A stretch of DNA of 64,000 bases, taken from NCBI GenBank assembly GCA_934754425.1, contig CAKVIN010000009.1:24167-88166 (forward strand). Direction: 5' to 3'. Each line of letters starts with the position of its first letter. Positions within the stretch are counted from its first letter, which is position 1. The stretch is from an uncultured Candidatus Melainabacteria bacterium. Lineage in GTDB: Bacteria > Cyanobacteriota > Vampirovibrionia > Gastranaerophilales > Gastranaerophilaceae. The notes below the pieces were generated by a model. The model was not told where the DNA came from and did not search any database. It was given only the letters and a program-made list of their open reading frames with translations. Positions 43,556 through 51,638 of the stretch are shown here, piece by piece. Position numbers and translations under genes: made by a program.

Positions 43556-44677
43556 ATGAAAAAAATATTTATTATTACGGGAGAGTATTCCGGTGATGTT
43601 CATGCCGGACGTGTTGCAGAAATTCTTAAGCAAAATGATGCAGATATTGAAATAGAAGGTATTGGAAGTATTAACTTACAAAATGCCGGAGCGAAGTTGT
43701 TTTGTGACCATTCTAAAATGTCTGGTTTCGGTTTTGATTTAAAAATGGCAATTGATCATTTGAAATTAGAAAAAAAAGTTTCTGATTATATCTTGAATGA
43801 ATACAAGCCTGATTTAGTTTTATTAATTGATTATGGGACTTTTAATCTAAGAGTTGCTAAAAGATTAAAAGGACATGGAATAAAAGTTTTTCATTATATA
43901 CCACCACAAGTTTGGGCTAGTCGTAAATGGAGAATAAAAGGTATAAAAAAATACGTTGATGAAGTTTTATGTATTTTTCCGTTTGAAGTAGAGATGTATA
44001 AAAAATACGGCATAAATGTTCATTATTGTGGACATCCGTTGATTAAACAATTACCTGAAAAAGCAAATAGAGAAGATTTTTTTACTCGTCATGGACTTGA
44101 TATTAAAAGACCTCTTGTATCTATATTTCCTGGTTCAAGACCAATTGAACTTAAATTTTTAGCAAAAACTTTTATAAAATCTGCTAAAATTTTACAAAAA
44201 AAACATCCTGAAATTCAATTTTGCATATCTCATGCTCCAAATTTGAGTGATGGTATTTTTGATAAATATATACATGATACGGATTTTAAAGTTATAAAAG
44301 GTGAAAATCAAGCATTGCTAAGTGTCTCTGATTCATTGATACTAGCTTCTGGTACAGTCGCTTTAGAAGCTTCTTTATATCAAGTACCTATGTTAATTGG
44401 TTATAAAGGTCCTTGGATACTTTATTTCTTATACTTGTTGTTTAGATGTATTAAAAATGTTTCTTTACCAAATATTGTAACCGGTGAAGATATTGTACCG
44501 GAGCTTATACAAGCAAAATTTAATGTTGATAATATTTGTTATGAAACAGAGCGTTTTCTTTATGATAAAGATTATAGAGAAAAAACAATAAATGAATTGG
44601 GAAAAGTAAGAGAATGTCTTTCTAATAAATACTCTGCTCAAGAAGTTGCAGAAGAAATAATTAAAGCCTTAAAATAA
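43556..44677 (+). CDS. lpxB: Lipid-A-disaccharide synthase
   Basis: LpxB joins lipid X and UDP-diacylglucosamine to make the lipid A disaccharide. It is a GT19 glycosyltransferase of 373 residues. The N-terminal GEYSGDVHAG is the conserved GE.SGD motif. IPPQVWASRKWRIK, CIFPFE, the GHP motif, FPGSRPIELK and SGTVALEA are further family signatures. It forms an operon with lpxI. Together they show that the cell makes lipid A and so has a lipopolysaccharide-type outer membrane. Confidence 0.96.
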   Translation: MKKIFIITGEYSGDVHAGRVAEILKQNDADIEIEGIGSINLQNAGAKLFCDHSKMSGFGFDLKMAIDHLKLEKKVSDYILNEYKPDLVLLIDYGTFNLRVAKRLKGHGIKVFHYIPPQVWASRKWRIKGIKKYVDEVLCIFPFEVEMYKKYGINVHYCGHPLIKQLPEKANREDFFTRHGLDIKRPLVSIFPGSRPIELKFLAKTFIKSAKILQKKHPEIQFCISHAPNLSDGIFDKYIHDTDFKVIKGENQALLSVSDSLILASGTVALEASLYQVPMLIGYKGPWILYFLYLLFRCIKNVSLPNIVTGEDIVPELIQAKFNVDNICYETERFLYDKDYREKTINELGKVRECLSNKYSAQEVAEEIIKALK

Positions 44678-44686
44678 CATAAAAAA

Positions 44687-44709
44687 AAGCCCGAATAATT
44701 TTCGGACTT
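44687..44709 (-). terminator. Hairpin between lpxB and flagellin
   Basis: A 9-bp stem with one mismatch (AAGCCCGAA / TTCGGACTT). The plus strand has eight A before it, giving a T run on the minus strand. It may stop leftward read-through from the flagellin gene, and it lies just after lpxB. Confidence 0.55.
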
Positions 44710-44865
44710 AGATTCTTCTACAACCTTTTTCTAACCTTTTATATATTTAAAAAGTAAAAATTTGTTTATAAATTGCTTAATTGTAACAATTCTTAATAGT
44801 GATTTGATTTTTACATTATCTCTAGTTGGAGTACTACTATTTAAGATATTGTATAATTTTTATCC

Positions 44866-44905
44866 AAATAGTAGCCCCCTTTTAAAGGGGGCTTCATCAC
44901 TATTT
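44866..44905 (-). terminator. GC-rich hairpin after the flagellin gene
   Basis: The perfect palindrome AGCCCCCTTT/TAAAGGGGGCT (44873-44893) sits inside an outer AAATAGT / ACTATTT stem. It lies 13 bases after the flagellin stop codon. It lacks an immediate T run, so it may protect the mRNA 3' end as much as terminate. Confidence 0.6.
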
Positions 44906-44917
44906 AAGAAATTTTTA

Positions 44918-46018
44918 TTATATTAAATTCAATGCAATACTTGGAGTTTGGTTTGCTGTTGAAAGTAGTGTTGCTGCTGATTGTTGTAGAATTTGATACT
45001 TAACAAAGTTTGATGATTCTGTTGCAACGTCAGCATCTTTTATGGCAGAATTAGCTGATACAATATTCTCCTTTTGTACACTTATCGCATCAACAGCTGA
45101 TTCAACACGGTTCATGTATGCACCGATTAAAGCTGTTCTATCAGAGATATTTTTAATTCCATCATCGATAAATTGCAAAAATTCACGAGCAGTAGAGTCG
45201 TTTGTATAAACAGCATCGCAAATTGCGGTTATACAGTTGAATACACCCGCTACAGGGTTTCTTGTTCCATATTGGTCATATTTATTTGCTTTAATACCAT
45301 TTCCTGTAAAATCATAAATAGTTCCATCATCCAATTCAACTTTTGTTCCGTTAATTCTTGCGTAAAGTGCTGGGGTTGAAAATTTTGAGGAGTCTATATG
45401 ACCGTTTTTATCCTTAGATTTATTATAGTCTTCTCCTGATCTTATAAACCATTCATTGCCATTAAGAGTATTAAATAATGCGCTACATTTAGCAGAGGCG
45501 AATAATGATTTTTCAAGATTAATGATATTTGGTTTTCCTGAGTTGTTGCTAACTTGTAGGTTTATACCAGAACCGCTTTTAAAAGCATCGCTTGTTCCAT
45601 CTAATAACTTTATACCGTTAAAATCAATTACATCACAAAGACGATTTATTTCTTGTAATCTTTGTTGCACTTCAGTTCTGATTGCATTTAAAGATGATGT
45701 ACCATATGTTCCGTTGGCAGCTTGTTCTGTTAAGTCTCTTACACGCTGTAAATAGTCAGAAGCAATATTTAGTACACCTTCTGCAGTATCTAATAAAGAT
45801 AGTCCCATAGAAGCATTACTTTCTGCTACATCGTATCCGGAAATTTGAGCTTCCATTAAAGTTGATACTGATGAACCGGCTGCATCATCTTTACCAGAGT
45901 TAATTTTGTAACCAGTTGTTAGTCTTTCCATTGCTCTGTTCATGCCGGTTGTTGCACTAGATAAATTCTTTTGCACCGTTAATGATGAAAGGTTTGTGTT
46001 AATAGTGATTGAAGCCAT
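44918..46018 (-). CDS. fliC: Flagellin
   Basis: Flagellin is the filament subunit of the flagellum. The 366 residues have the conserved N-terminal D0/D1 helices (INTNLSSLTVQKNLSSATTGM, RLTTGYKINSGKDDAAG) and C-terminal D1/D0 helices (NRVESAVDAISVQKENIVSANSAIKDADVA, then QILQQSAATLLSTANQTPSIAL). The middle is a short variable region (about 170-270). The D1 patch LQRVRDLTEQAANGT (90-104) matches the segment of enteric flagellins recognised by TLR5. No other flagellar structural gene is adjacent. The leader contains two hairpins (46055-46105). Export would be through the flagellar type III system. Confidence 0.93.
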   Translation of the reverse strand: MASITINTNLSSLTVQKNLSSATTGMNRAMERLTTGYKINSGKDDAAGSSVSTLMEAQISGYDVAESNASMGLSLLDTAEGVLNIASDYLQRVRDLTEQAANGTYGTSSLNAIRTEVQQRLQEINRLCDVIDFNGIKLLDGTSDAFKSGSGINLQVSNNSGKPNIINLEKSLFASAKCSALFNTLNGNEWFIRSGEDYNKSKDKNGHIDSSKFSTPALYARINGTKVELDDGTIYDFTGNGIKANKYDQYGTRNPVAGVFNCITAICDAVYTNDSTAREFLQFIDDGIKNISDRTALIGAYMNRVESAVDAISVQKENIVSANSAIKDADVATESSNFVKYQILQQSAATLLSTANQTPSIALNLI

Positions 46019-46054
46019 AGTTAGATCTCCTTTTCTTAAATATTTCTTCCATGA

Positions 46055-46105
46055 TAACTGTGAAAGTTTTAACTATCACAGTTAGTGAGGATTTGCTTTA
46101 TCCTC
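46055..46105 (-). promoter_or_regulatory. Two hairpins in the flagellin 5' leader
   Basis: A 9-bp inverted repeat TAACTGTGA / TCACAGTTA (46055-46063 and 46076-46084) and a 6-bp one GAGGAT / ATCCTC (46087-46092 and 46100-46105) lie between the likely promoter and the start codon. Leader hairpins can stabilise abundant mRNAs or gate translation. Confidence 0.5.
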
Positions 46106-46107
46106 GC

Positions 46108-46134
46108 ATTATAATAGTAAAGGTAAATGGGCAA
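46108..46134 (-). promoter_or_regulatory. Possible housekeeping-type promoter of flagellin
   Basis: On the minus strand TTGCCC (46129-46134), 15 bases, TATAAT (46108-46113). The -10 is perfect and the spacer is short. A GCCC word overlaps it, but there is no TAAA at the distance needed for sigma-28. Confidence 0.4.
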
Positions 46135-46205
46135 TTTTTGAATTCTAATAAAGTTTGAACTTTCTATAACTTTTGGTAGAAATTCTGTTTTTTCTAAAAA
46201 ATAAA

Positions 46206-46241
46206 AAAACAGATGCTTTTGTATAAAAAAGAATCTGTTTT
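46206..46241 (-). terminator. Terminator of the bamA-to-FlhA-like operon
   Basis: A 9-bp stem AAAACAGAT / ATCTGTTTT is followed on the minus strand by a long T-rich run. It lies 45 bases after the FlhA-like stop codon. Confidence 0.75.
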
Positions 46242-46285
46242 AGAAAATAGTAAAATTATTTAAAATTAGGTAATTTTTAGCAGAA

Positions 46286-47752
46286 TTAAATTTTGCCTAC
46301 AAATTTGATATCATAGTCACTAACCAATTCTTCGTGAGCTAGGACTGTCAAATCTTGTACAAATTCGGACAAAATTACAAACACCATATGTCTTATATCC
46401 ATCGGAACAACAAGAACAGGTTTTGCAATTTTTTGTTTTTTAGCAAATTTCATAAGTTTTGCTGCAATATCTTGAACATCAGAAGAATCTATTCTGATAA
46501 TAGCTTCTTCTTCATTTTCTTTGAAGAATGAATAAACTTTATTTAATAATTCATCAGAAAATTCGATAACTTTCAACTCACCATTTTTTGCTAAGTCTTT
46601 AATAATATGTTTAGATAGAGCTAATCTAACTTTGTCGAGCAAATCTTCTTTAGTCGGTTCATTTGCGTAATCATTGATTTTTTCAAAAATATACACAATG
46701 TTTTTCACTGAAACATGTTCTCGAATTAAACAAGTTAAAAGATATTTTAAGTCTGATGCAGTAATAAAATCAGGAATTATATTATCAACCAAGAAAGAGT
46801 TGTTTTCTATAACTTTTTCCACATACTTATTGACATCATTGTAATCCATAATATCAGAAACTTCTGTTACAGAAATGTATTCTATTGCTTTTCCAATATA
46901 TTCTACAGCAGTAAAACCACGTTGCCAGAAATCTTTAACTTTGTCTTTTAAAATCCAAATAAGTTTTTTACCGGTAATATCATCTGTTACAATAATATCG
47001 TCATTTTGCGCCTTGTATCCTTTTAATTCGTCTTTATAATATGCAACATATCCGGGGAATGCAACAGAACGAAAAACTTCAATATCATGTAGTTTGATAT
47101 TAAACTCATTTTGCATCAATTCATCACTATTATGGAAATGAATGTGCGGAATTACGTATCCTAATTCTTCTGCCAAATTCTGACGAATTTTAACTGTTTC
47201 AGAAAGCAGATTATCATTGGCTTCCATTGATATAACTTCCAAAATTTCTTCTGAAAGATTAATCACAAATTTTTCTTCTTTTATTGCGGAATACATTGTA
47301 TCAGGTGAAATTTCATTAACTAATGATTGTTTAAGAATATCCAGTTGTCTTAATTCATCTGACATCTGGTCATTGAGTTGATTTTTCTTTTCGGGAGAAA
47401 GGTTTTCGCTCTCAAGTTGAGATTTTATTTTTTTTATTCTTTCCTTTTGATTAGAAATTTTTAGCTGAATTTCTTTACAAGAAGCATAGGGACTAGAAGG
47501 AGCCGCAAGCATTTTTTCCATACGATACTTAAAGCTTGTGATATTTATAATATCATCCAAATCCGTATGGTCTTCTTCTTGTTTTTCTCTCATAAAAATG
47601 CAATTAAAATCATAAGAAGTTTCTGTTTCAACTTCGTGCATTGTATACAAATCCCAACCGGCTTCCGACATTTCATTAAGTAGATTTTCCAGAGCCTGCT
47701 TGTCATCTGTAGGTACTGATTTTATTACATATTGCATTTTTTTGTTAAACAT
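46286..47752 (-). CDS. Soluble FlhA C-domain (FHIPEP) protein with N-terminal DUF4177-like domain
   Basis: The C-terminal 320 residues match the cytosolic domain of FlhA, the export gate of flagellar type III secretion. Landmarks are IRQNLAEELGYVIPHIHF, FNIKLHDIEV with PGYVAYY, a region ending WILK, a VTEVSDIM helix pair, LIREHVSVKNIVYIFE and LALSKHI. The usual eight membrane helices are missing. In their place are a DUF4177-like domain (LENLLNEMSEAGWDLYTM, about residues 5-55) and a coiled coil (about 90-145). ATG at 47752 overlaps the upstream stop (ATGTTTAA) with GAGG 6 bases before, and is preferred to 47764. It is last in an operon with bamA, ompH and the phosphorylase gene. It could bind export cargo-chaperone complexes. 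Confidence 0.8.
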   Translation of the reverse strand: MFNKKMQYVIKSVPTDDKQALENLLNEMSEAGWDLYTMHEVETETSYDFNCIFMREKQEEDHTDLDDIINITSFKYRMEKMLAAPSSPYASCKEIQLKISNQKERIKKIKSQLESENLSPEKKNQLNDQMSDELRQLDILKQSLVNEISPDTMYSAIKEEKFVINLSEEILEVISMEANDNLLSETVKIRQNLAEELGYVIPHIHFHNSDELMQNEFNIKLHDIEVFRSVAFPGYVAYYKDELKGYKAQNDDIIVTDDITGKKLIWILKDKVKDFWQRGFTAVEYIGKAIEYISVTEVSDIMDYNDVNKYVEKVIENNSFLVDNIIPDFITASDLKYLLTCLIREHVSVKNIVYIFEKINDYANEPTKEDLLDKVRLALSKHIIKDLAKNGELKVIEFSDELLNKVYSFFKENEEEAIIRIDSSDVQDIAAKLMKFAKKQKIAKPVLVVPMDIRHMVFVILSEFVQDLTVLAHEELVSDYDIKFVGKI

Positions 47753-49076
47753 TATCATCCTCATCTCTTGTACTGATAATCTTATAGACCAAATTTTTGT
47801 GTGCCGGTTTTCCTTCGCTTATACAAAAAGCACTGTCACAGTATCTTTGAGCAGCTTTTGTAGCTTCTTCATTATTTGAATAAATAGTGTAAAGAATGTC
47901 CCCTTTAGAAACGCTTTCGCCACTTTTTTTATTAAGATAAATTCCAACGCTTAAATCAATCGGTTTTGATGCTATTTCTCTTGATGCTCCAAGTTCTTTT
48001 AAAGCTTGTAAAATTTCAAACGCATTTATATGTTGTACATATCCGTTTTTCTTAGATTCGCATTCAACTTTATATTGTGGAAGAATAAACTTATCATAAT
48101 TATCAATGACTTCTACAACACCGCCTTGTGCAATAATAAGTTCCTTAAATTTTTCAAGCGCTTTACCTGAAGATATCAGATTTTGTAAACATTGTTCAGC
48201 ATCTTTTTCTGTTTCAAACAAATCAAGCTGTAATAATGTCATTGTTGCAATTGAATACGTAAGTTTTGCTAAATCTTCAGCAACTTGATTGCCTTTTAAA
48301 AACTCAATAGCTTCAATAACTTCCAAAGAATTTCCGATAGCTCTGCCGAGAGGTTCATCCATTGAACTAACTATTGTTGTTATTGATTTATTCAACAATT
48401 TCCCTACATTAATTATTAGTTGCGCAATTCTTACGGCATCTTCCGGAGTGTCAATATCCGTACCGGCACCGTATTTTACATTAATAATTATGTGAGAAGC
48501 TCCAGAAGCAATCTTTTTTGAAATAACAGAAGAAGCAATCAGAGGTTCTGTTTTTACTGCATCAATTGCAAATCTCATTGTGTAAATTCTTTTATCCGCA
48601 GGAGCAAGCTCATCGGATTGAGAAGCTATAACAGCATTGATATTTTTTACTTGATTTACTATTGCTTGAGTTGATAAATTTGTATTTAACCCAGGGATTG
48701 ATTCCAGTTTATCAACTGTACCTGCTGCATGACCTAAACCTCTATCCGCAAGTTTTGCAACCGGAACTCCAGCCGCAGCAAGTAATGGAATTAAAGTAAT
48801 AGTAACTTTATCTCCGACTCCACCTGTTGAATGTTTATCTACAACATGACCTTGTAGGTCTTCGAAATTTACTACCTTGCCGGAATGTCCTAAAGCGTCA
48901 GAAAGGAATGCTGTCTCTTCGACTGACATTCCTTTGAAACTTATTGCTGTTAACCACGCTGCTATTTGAGCGTCCGAAACAGAACCGGACATATATGATT
49001 TAATAATAAAATCAATTTCTTCTTTGGTATGATGTTTACCAAGTTTTTTTCTTTCAATCAGTTCTGTAATTTTCAT
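47745..49076 (-). CDS. Pyrimidine-nucleoside (thymidine) phosphorylase
   Basis: The enzyme splits thymidine or uridine with phosphate to give the base and (deoxy)ribose-1-phosphate for salvage. The 443 residues begin with the helical domain (IERKKLGKHHTKEEIDFII), followed by the phosphate-binding DKHSTGGVGDKVT, the family signature around LADRGLGHAAGTVDKLESIPG, and a C-terminal PYNP_C domain with a hammerhead-like fold. Whether it is DeoA or Pdp cannot be decided. It starts 2 bases after ompH ends and overlaps the FlhA-like gene by a few bases. cdd, another pyrimidine salvage gene, is at 54245. Confidence 0.93.
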   Translation of the reverse strand: MKITELIERKKLGKHHTKEEIDFIIKSYMSGSVSDAQIAAWLTAISFKGMSVEETAFLSDALGHSGKVVNFEDLQGHVVDKHSTGGVGDKVTITLIPLLAAAGVPVAKLADRGLGHAAGTVDKLESIPGLNTNLSTQAIVNQVKNINAVIASQSDELAPADKRIYTMRFAIDAVKTEPLIASSVISKKIASGASHIIINVKYGAGTDIDTPEDAVRIAQLIINVGKLLNKSITTIVSSMDEPLGRAIGNSLEVIEAIEFLKGNQVAEDLAKLTYSIATMTLLQLDLFETEKDAEQCLQNLISSGKALEKFKELIIAQGGVVEVIDNYDKFILPQYKVECESKKNGYVQHINAFEILQALKELGASREIASKPIDLSVGIYLNKKSGESVSKGDILYTIYSNNEEATKAAQRYCDSAFCISEGKPAHKNLVYKIISTRDEDDNV

Positions 49077-49078
49077 AT

Positions 49079-49525
49079 TTATTTAGAAGCTTTCAATTTA
49101 GAAATAACACTATCAGTAATGTCAACACCGCCAACGAATACACCACGAACATCCATTACAGCATCAAGTTTTTGTTCTACCATAACAGCTTTTGCAGCAT
49201 CTTTAATTTTTGTGAAAACTTCTTGTTCTCTTTTGTTCTTAAGTGTTACATAAGCATTTTCTTTTGTTTTAAATTCTGCTGCAACTTTTTCTTCAAAAGT
49301 TTGTTTTTTTAAAGGTGTGTCCAATGATTTATATTCTTTTTCTTTATCAACAAGAAATTGTTGCATTTCTAAACCTTTTGCATCAACTTCCTTTGTAACC
49401 TGTTTTGCATAATCATAATTATCAATAACCTTAGCATAGTCAATATAACCTACACCACCTGCATTTGCGATACCGGTGAATGCTGCCATCAAAAGAACAA
49501 CAATACCTAATTTAAACTTTTTCAT
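49079..49525 (-). CDS. OmpH/Skp-family periplasmic chaperone
   Basis: 148 residues with a Sec signal peptide (MKKFKLGIVVLLMAAFTGIA, cleavage after NA near residue 22), then the family start GVGYIDYAKVI. Long charged helices follow (about 50-115), which form the Skp tentacles, and a C-terminal VMDVRGVFVGGVDITDSVI strand-helix closes the body. Skp holds unfolded outer-membrane proteins in the periplasm. AGGAGG lies 6 bases before the ATG. It sits 34 bases after bamA, the usual genetic pairing. Confidence 0.9.
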   Translation of the reverse strand: MKKFKLGIVVLLMAAFTGIANAGGVGYIDYAKVIDNYDYAKQVTKEVDAKGLEMQQFLVDKEKEYKSLDTPLKKQTFEEKVAAEFKTKENAYVTLKNKREQEVFTKIKDAAKAVMVEQKLDAVMDVRGVFVGGVDITDSVISKLKASK

Positions 49526-49559
49526 ATTAACCTCCTATGATTATATTATTATACACTAT

Positions 49560-51464
49560 TTAGTACATCATGTCACCTACACCGAACGTAAAGTAACCGT
49601 TAGGTGAGCCGTATGGGCCGGAATTTGTAAGTGGGAAACCATAATCAACCGACAATGGCCCAATCCCCGGCATATTTATCTTCAAACCAATACCGGCAGT
49701 AATTGCTTGTAATGGTCTATCATATAATGTACTTGCAATTGTCGGATCAAATACTTTACCGGCATCAATCCAGAATGTAATTCTCAAATTCTGCAAGAAG
49801 TTGACTTTTAACTTATCAACAAAAGGAATTGGAGTTGCAAGTTCTGCCGAACCCATAATGAATGATGTACCAGTACCAACACCATTTACCTTGTAACCTC
49901 TGATTGTATAAGGACCACCTAAACGGTATGCCATTATTTCCGGCATTTGTGAACCGTGTATTTTGATACCGCCACGTCCGGTGAATGTTAAAGATGATTT
50001 TTTAGCTATTGGAATATAGCGTTTTGCCATACCGGTTAAACGTCCGTTAGTTTTTGCAAAACCATCAAGTCCAAAAGCTTCTTCATATCTAATAGAAGCC
50101 AATGCACCGTGACGAGGGTTTACAGCAGAATCACGAGAATCATATGCCAATCCCGGAGCTAATCTTAAGAAGAAACCTCCTTCTAACTGCTTAGCTCTAT
50201 CTGCAATATCTAAATTATGTAATTTATAAAGATTTTCTACGTTGCTTCTATCACCTTCTGACATGTGAATATATTCAACACCGGTAGTAAAAGTTGATGA
50301 TAAGTGACGGTTGTATTTCAATCTGTGAGCAACCGTTCCTTCTATACCAATTCTTCTTTCTAATGCAAGAGGAATTGTGTAACTACCTAAATCTCTGTAG
50401 TAGATTTTACTCATTAATGAATTATCAGCATTTAAGAAATGAGGTTCAAAGAAGCTTAATTCTGCTTGATAATTCATGTGACTTTTTATTGATGAGTCGC
50501 TCATTAAGATACCGGAGCCGACTAAACCTGTTAAAGACACTCTCTGATTTCTACCTCTAAAATTATTGTCAGAAATACCAACAGAACCGAAAGCACCTGT
50601 TGCAGAATCGATACCTCCACCGATTGAAACGGATGCAGTTCTTTGTTCTTTCAACTCAATTGTTACATCAAATTTATCCGGATCGTCTTCAGAAACTTCG
50701 ATTGTTCTATTTACATCTTTGAATGCTTGTGTAGAATATAATCTGACTAAATCTTGTTTTACTTGGTTTTCATTATAAACCGTCCCAGGTTCAGTCATAA
50801 TGTTACGTTCGATTACGTACTGTTTAGTTTTTTCGTTTCCGGTAATCATAATTTTATTAATCTTACCTTCTGTGATACTCAAATTAAGCGTTCCATCAGG
50901 ATCATCATATATTGAATCTATTTTTGACAATATATAACCTTTTGAGTAGTAGCACTGATTAATTTGTTCCATTGCTTGATTGATTGCCGTAATATTTTGC
51001 GGTTTACCTTTTAGTGGAAGTAAATATTGCATGATTTCATCAGAAGCAACGACAGTATTACCTTCAATAGTAAAGTCTGTTACAGGAATATTTTCTTCTA
51101 ATATTACTTTTAAGGATATTGTTCCATTAGAATTCTTTACAGGGATAGCTTTCATTTTTTCTGTAAAATATCCCATTCTATAGATTGTTTTTAAATCCTG
51201 TTGCATTAAATCTTTGTCGTACAAATCACCCTTTTTAAGAGCCATTTTAGATAAAATATATTCAGGCTTAATAATATTAGAGCCTAAAATTTCGATGTCA
51301 TTAATATAAGCAGTATTGCTATCATAACTTGTTTCTTCGGATGTTTCTAACGCTCCGGCTTCATCTTCTGTTGCTCCGTACGACAAATTTCCGGAAACAG
51401 TAAAAGCTCCCAGAATTAATGCAAAAACTATTAATCTTTTATATATATTTGATAGATTAGCCAA
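49560..51464 (-). CDS. bamA: Outer membrane assembly factor BamA (Omp85), three POTRA domains
   Basis: BamA inserts beta-barrel proteins into the outer membrane. The 634 residues have a signal peptide (cleavage near residue 30), three POTRA domains (about 52-125, 127-200, 202-273), and a 16-strand barrel with the lid-loop motif IRGY and a C-terminal aromatic residue (Tyr). Proteobacterial BamA has five POTRAs and cyanobacterial Omp85 has three, so this architecture points to the cyanobacterial side. The start codon is TTG at 51464, supported by GGAG 7 bases upstream. It heads the operon bamA-ompH-phosphorylase-FlhA-like. Confidence 0.94.
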   Translation of the reverse strand: MANLSNIYKRLIVFALILGAFTVSGNLSYGATEDEAGALETSEETSYDSNTAYINDIEILGSNIIKPEYILSKMALKKGDLYDKDLMQQDLKTIYRMGYFTEKMKAIPVKNSNGTISLKVILEENIPVTDFTIEGNTVVASDEIMQYLLPLKGKPQNITAINQAMEQINQCYYSKGYILSKIDSIYDDPDGTLNLSITEGKINKIMITGNEKTKQYVIERNIMTEPGTVYNENQVKQDLVRLYSTQAFKDVNRTIEVSEDDPDKFDVTIELKEQRTASVSIGGGIDSATGAFGSVGISDNNFRGRNQRVSLTGLVGSGILMSDSSIKSHMNYQAELSFFEPHFLNADNSLMSKIYYRDLGSYTIPLALERRIGIEGTVAHRLKYNRHLSSTFTTGVEYIHMSEGDRSNVENLYKLHNLDIADRAKQLEGGFFLRLAPGLAYDSRDSAVNPRHGALASIRYEEAFGLDGFAKTNGRLTGMAKRYIPIAKKSSLTFTGRGGIKIHGSQMPEIMAYRLGGPYTIRGYKVNGVGTGTSFIMGSAELATPIPFVDKLKVNFLQNLRITFWIDAGKVFDPTIASTLYDRPLQAITAGIGLKINMPGIGPLSVDYGFPLTNSGPYGSPNGYFTFGVGDMMY

Positions 51465-51638
51465 CTATCCACTCCACAGTGTTACAATAATTATTTTACC
51501 ATAAATATCGGATTTTAAAAAATAAAGAAGAGATGTTACAAAATTTTACATTTAATATTTGTATTAAGGCAAAAAGTGTTAATTGTTTGTTATAAAATAA
51601 AACATGTACATTTTTTTAAGGATAGAAAAGGAGGAAAG

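Noticed and set aside
44918..46140. A sigma-28 promoter for flagellin
   Set aside because: A GCCC word exists near 46131, but no TAAA lies 14-15 bases upstream. The TATAAT-type site fits better.
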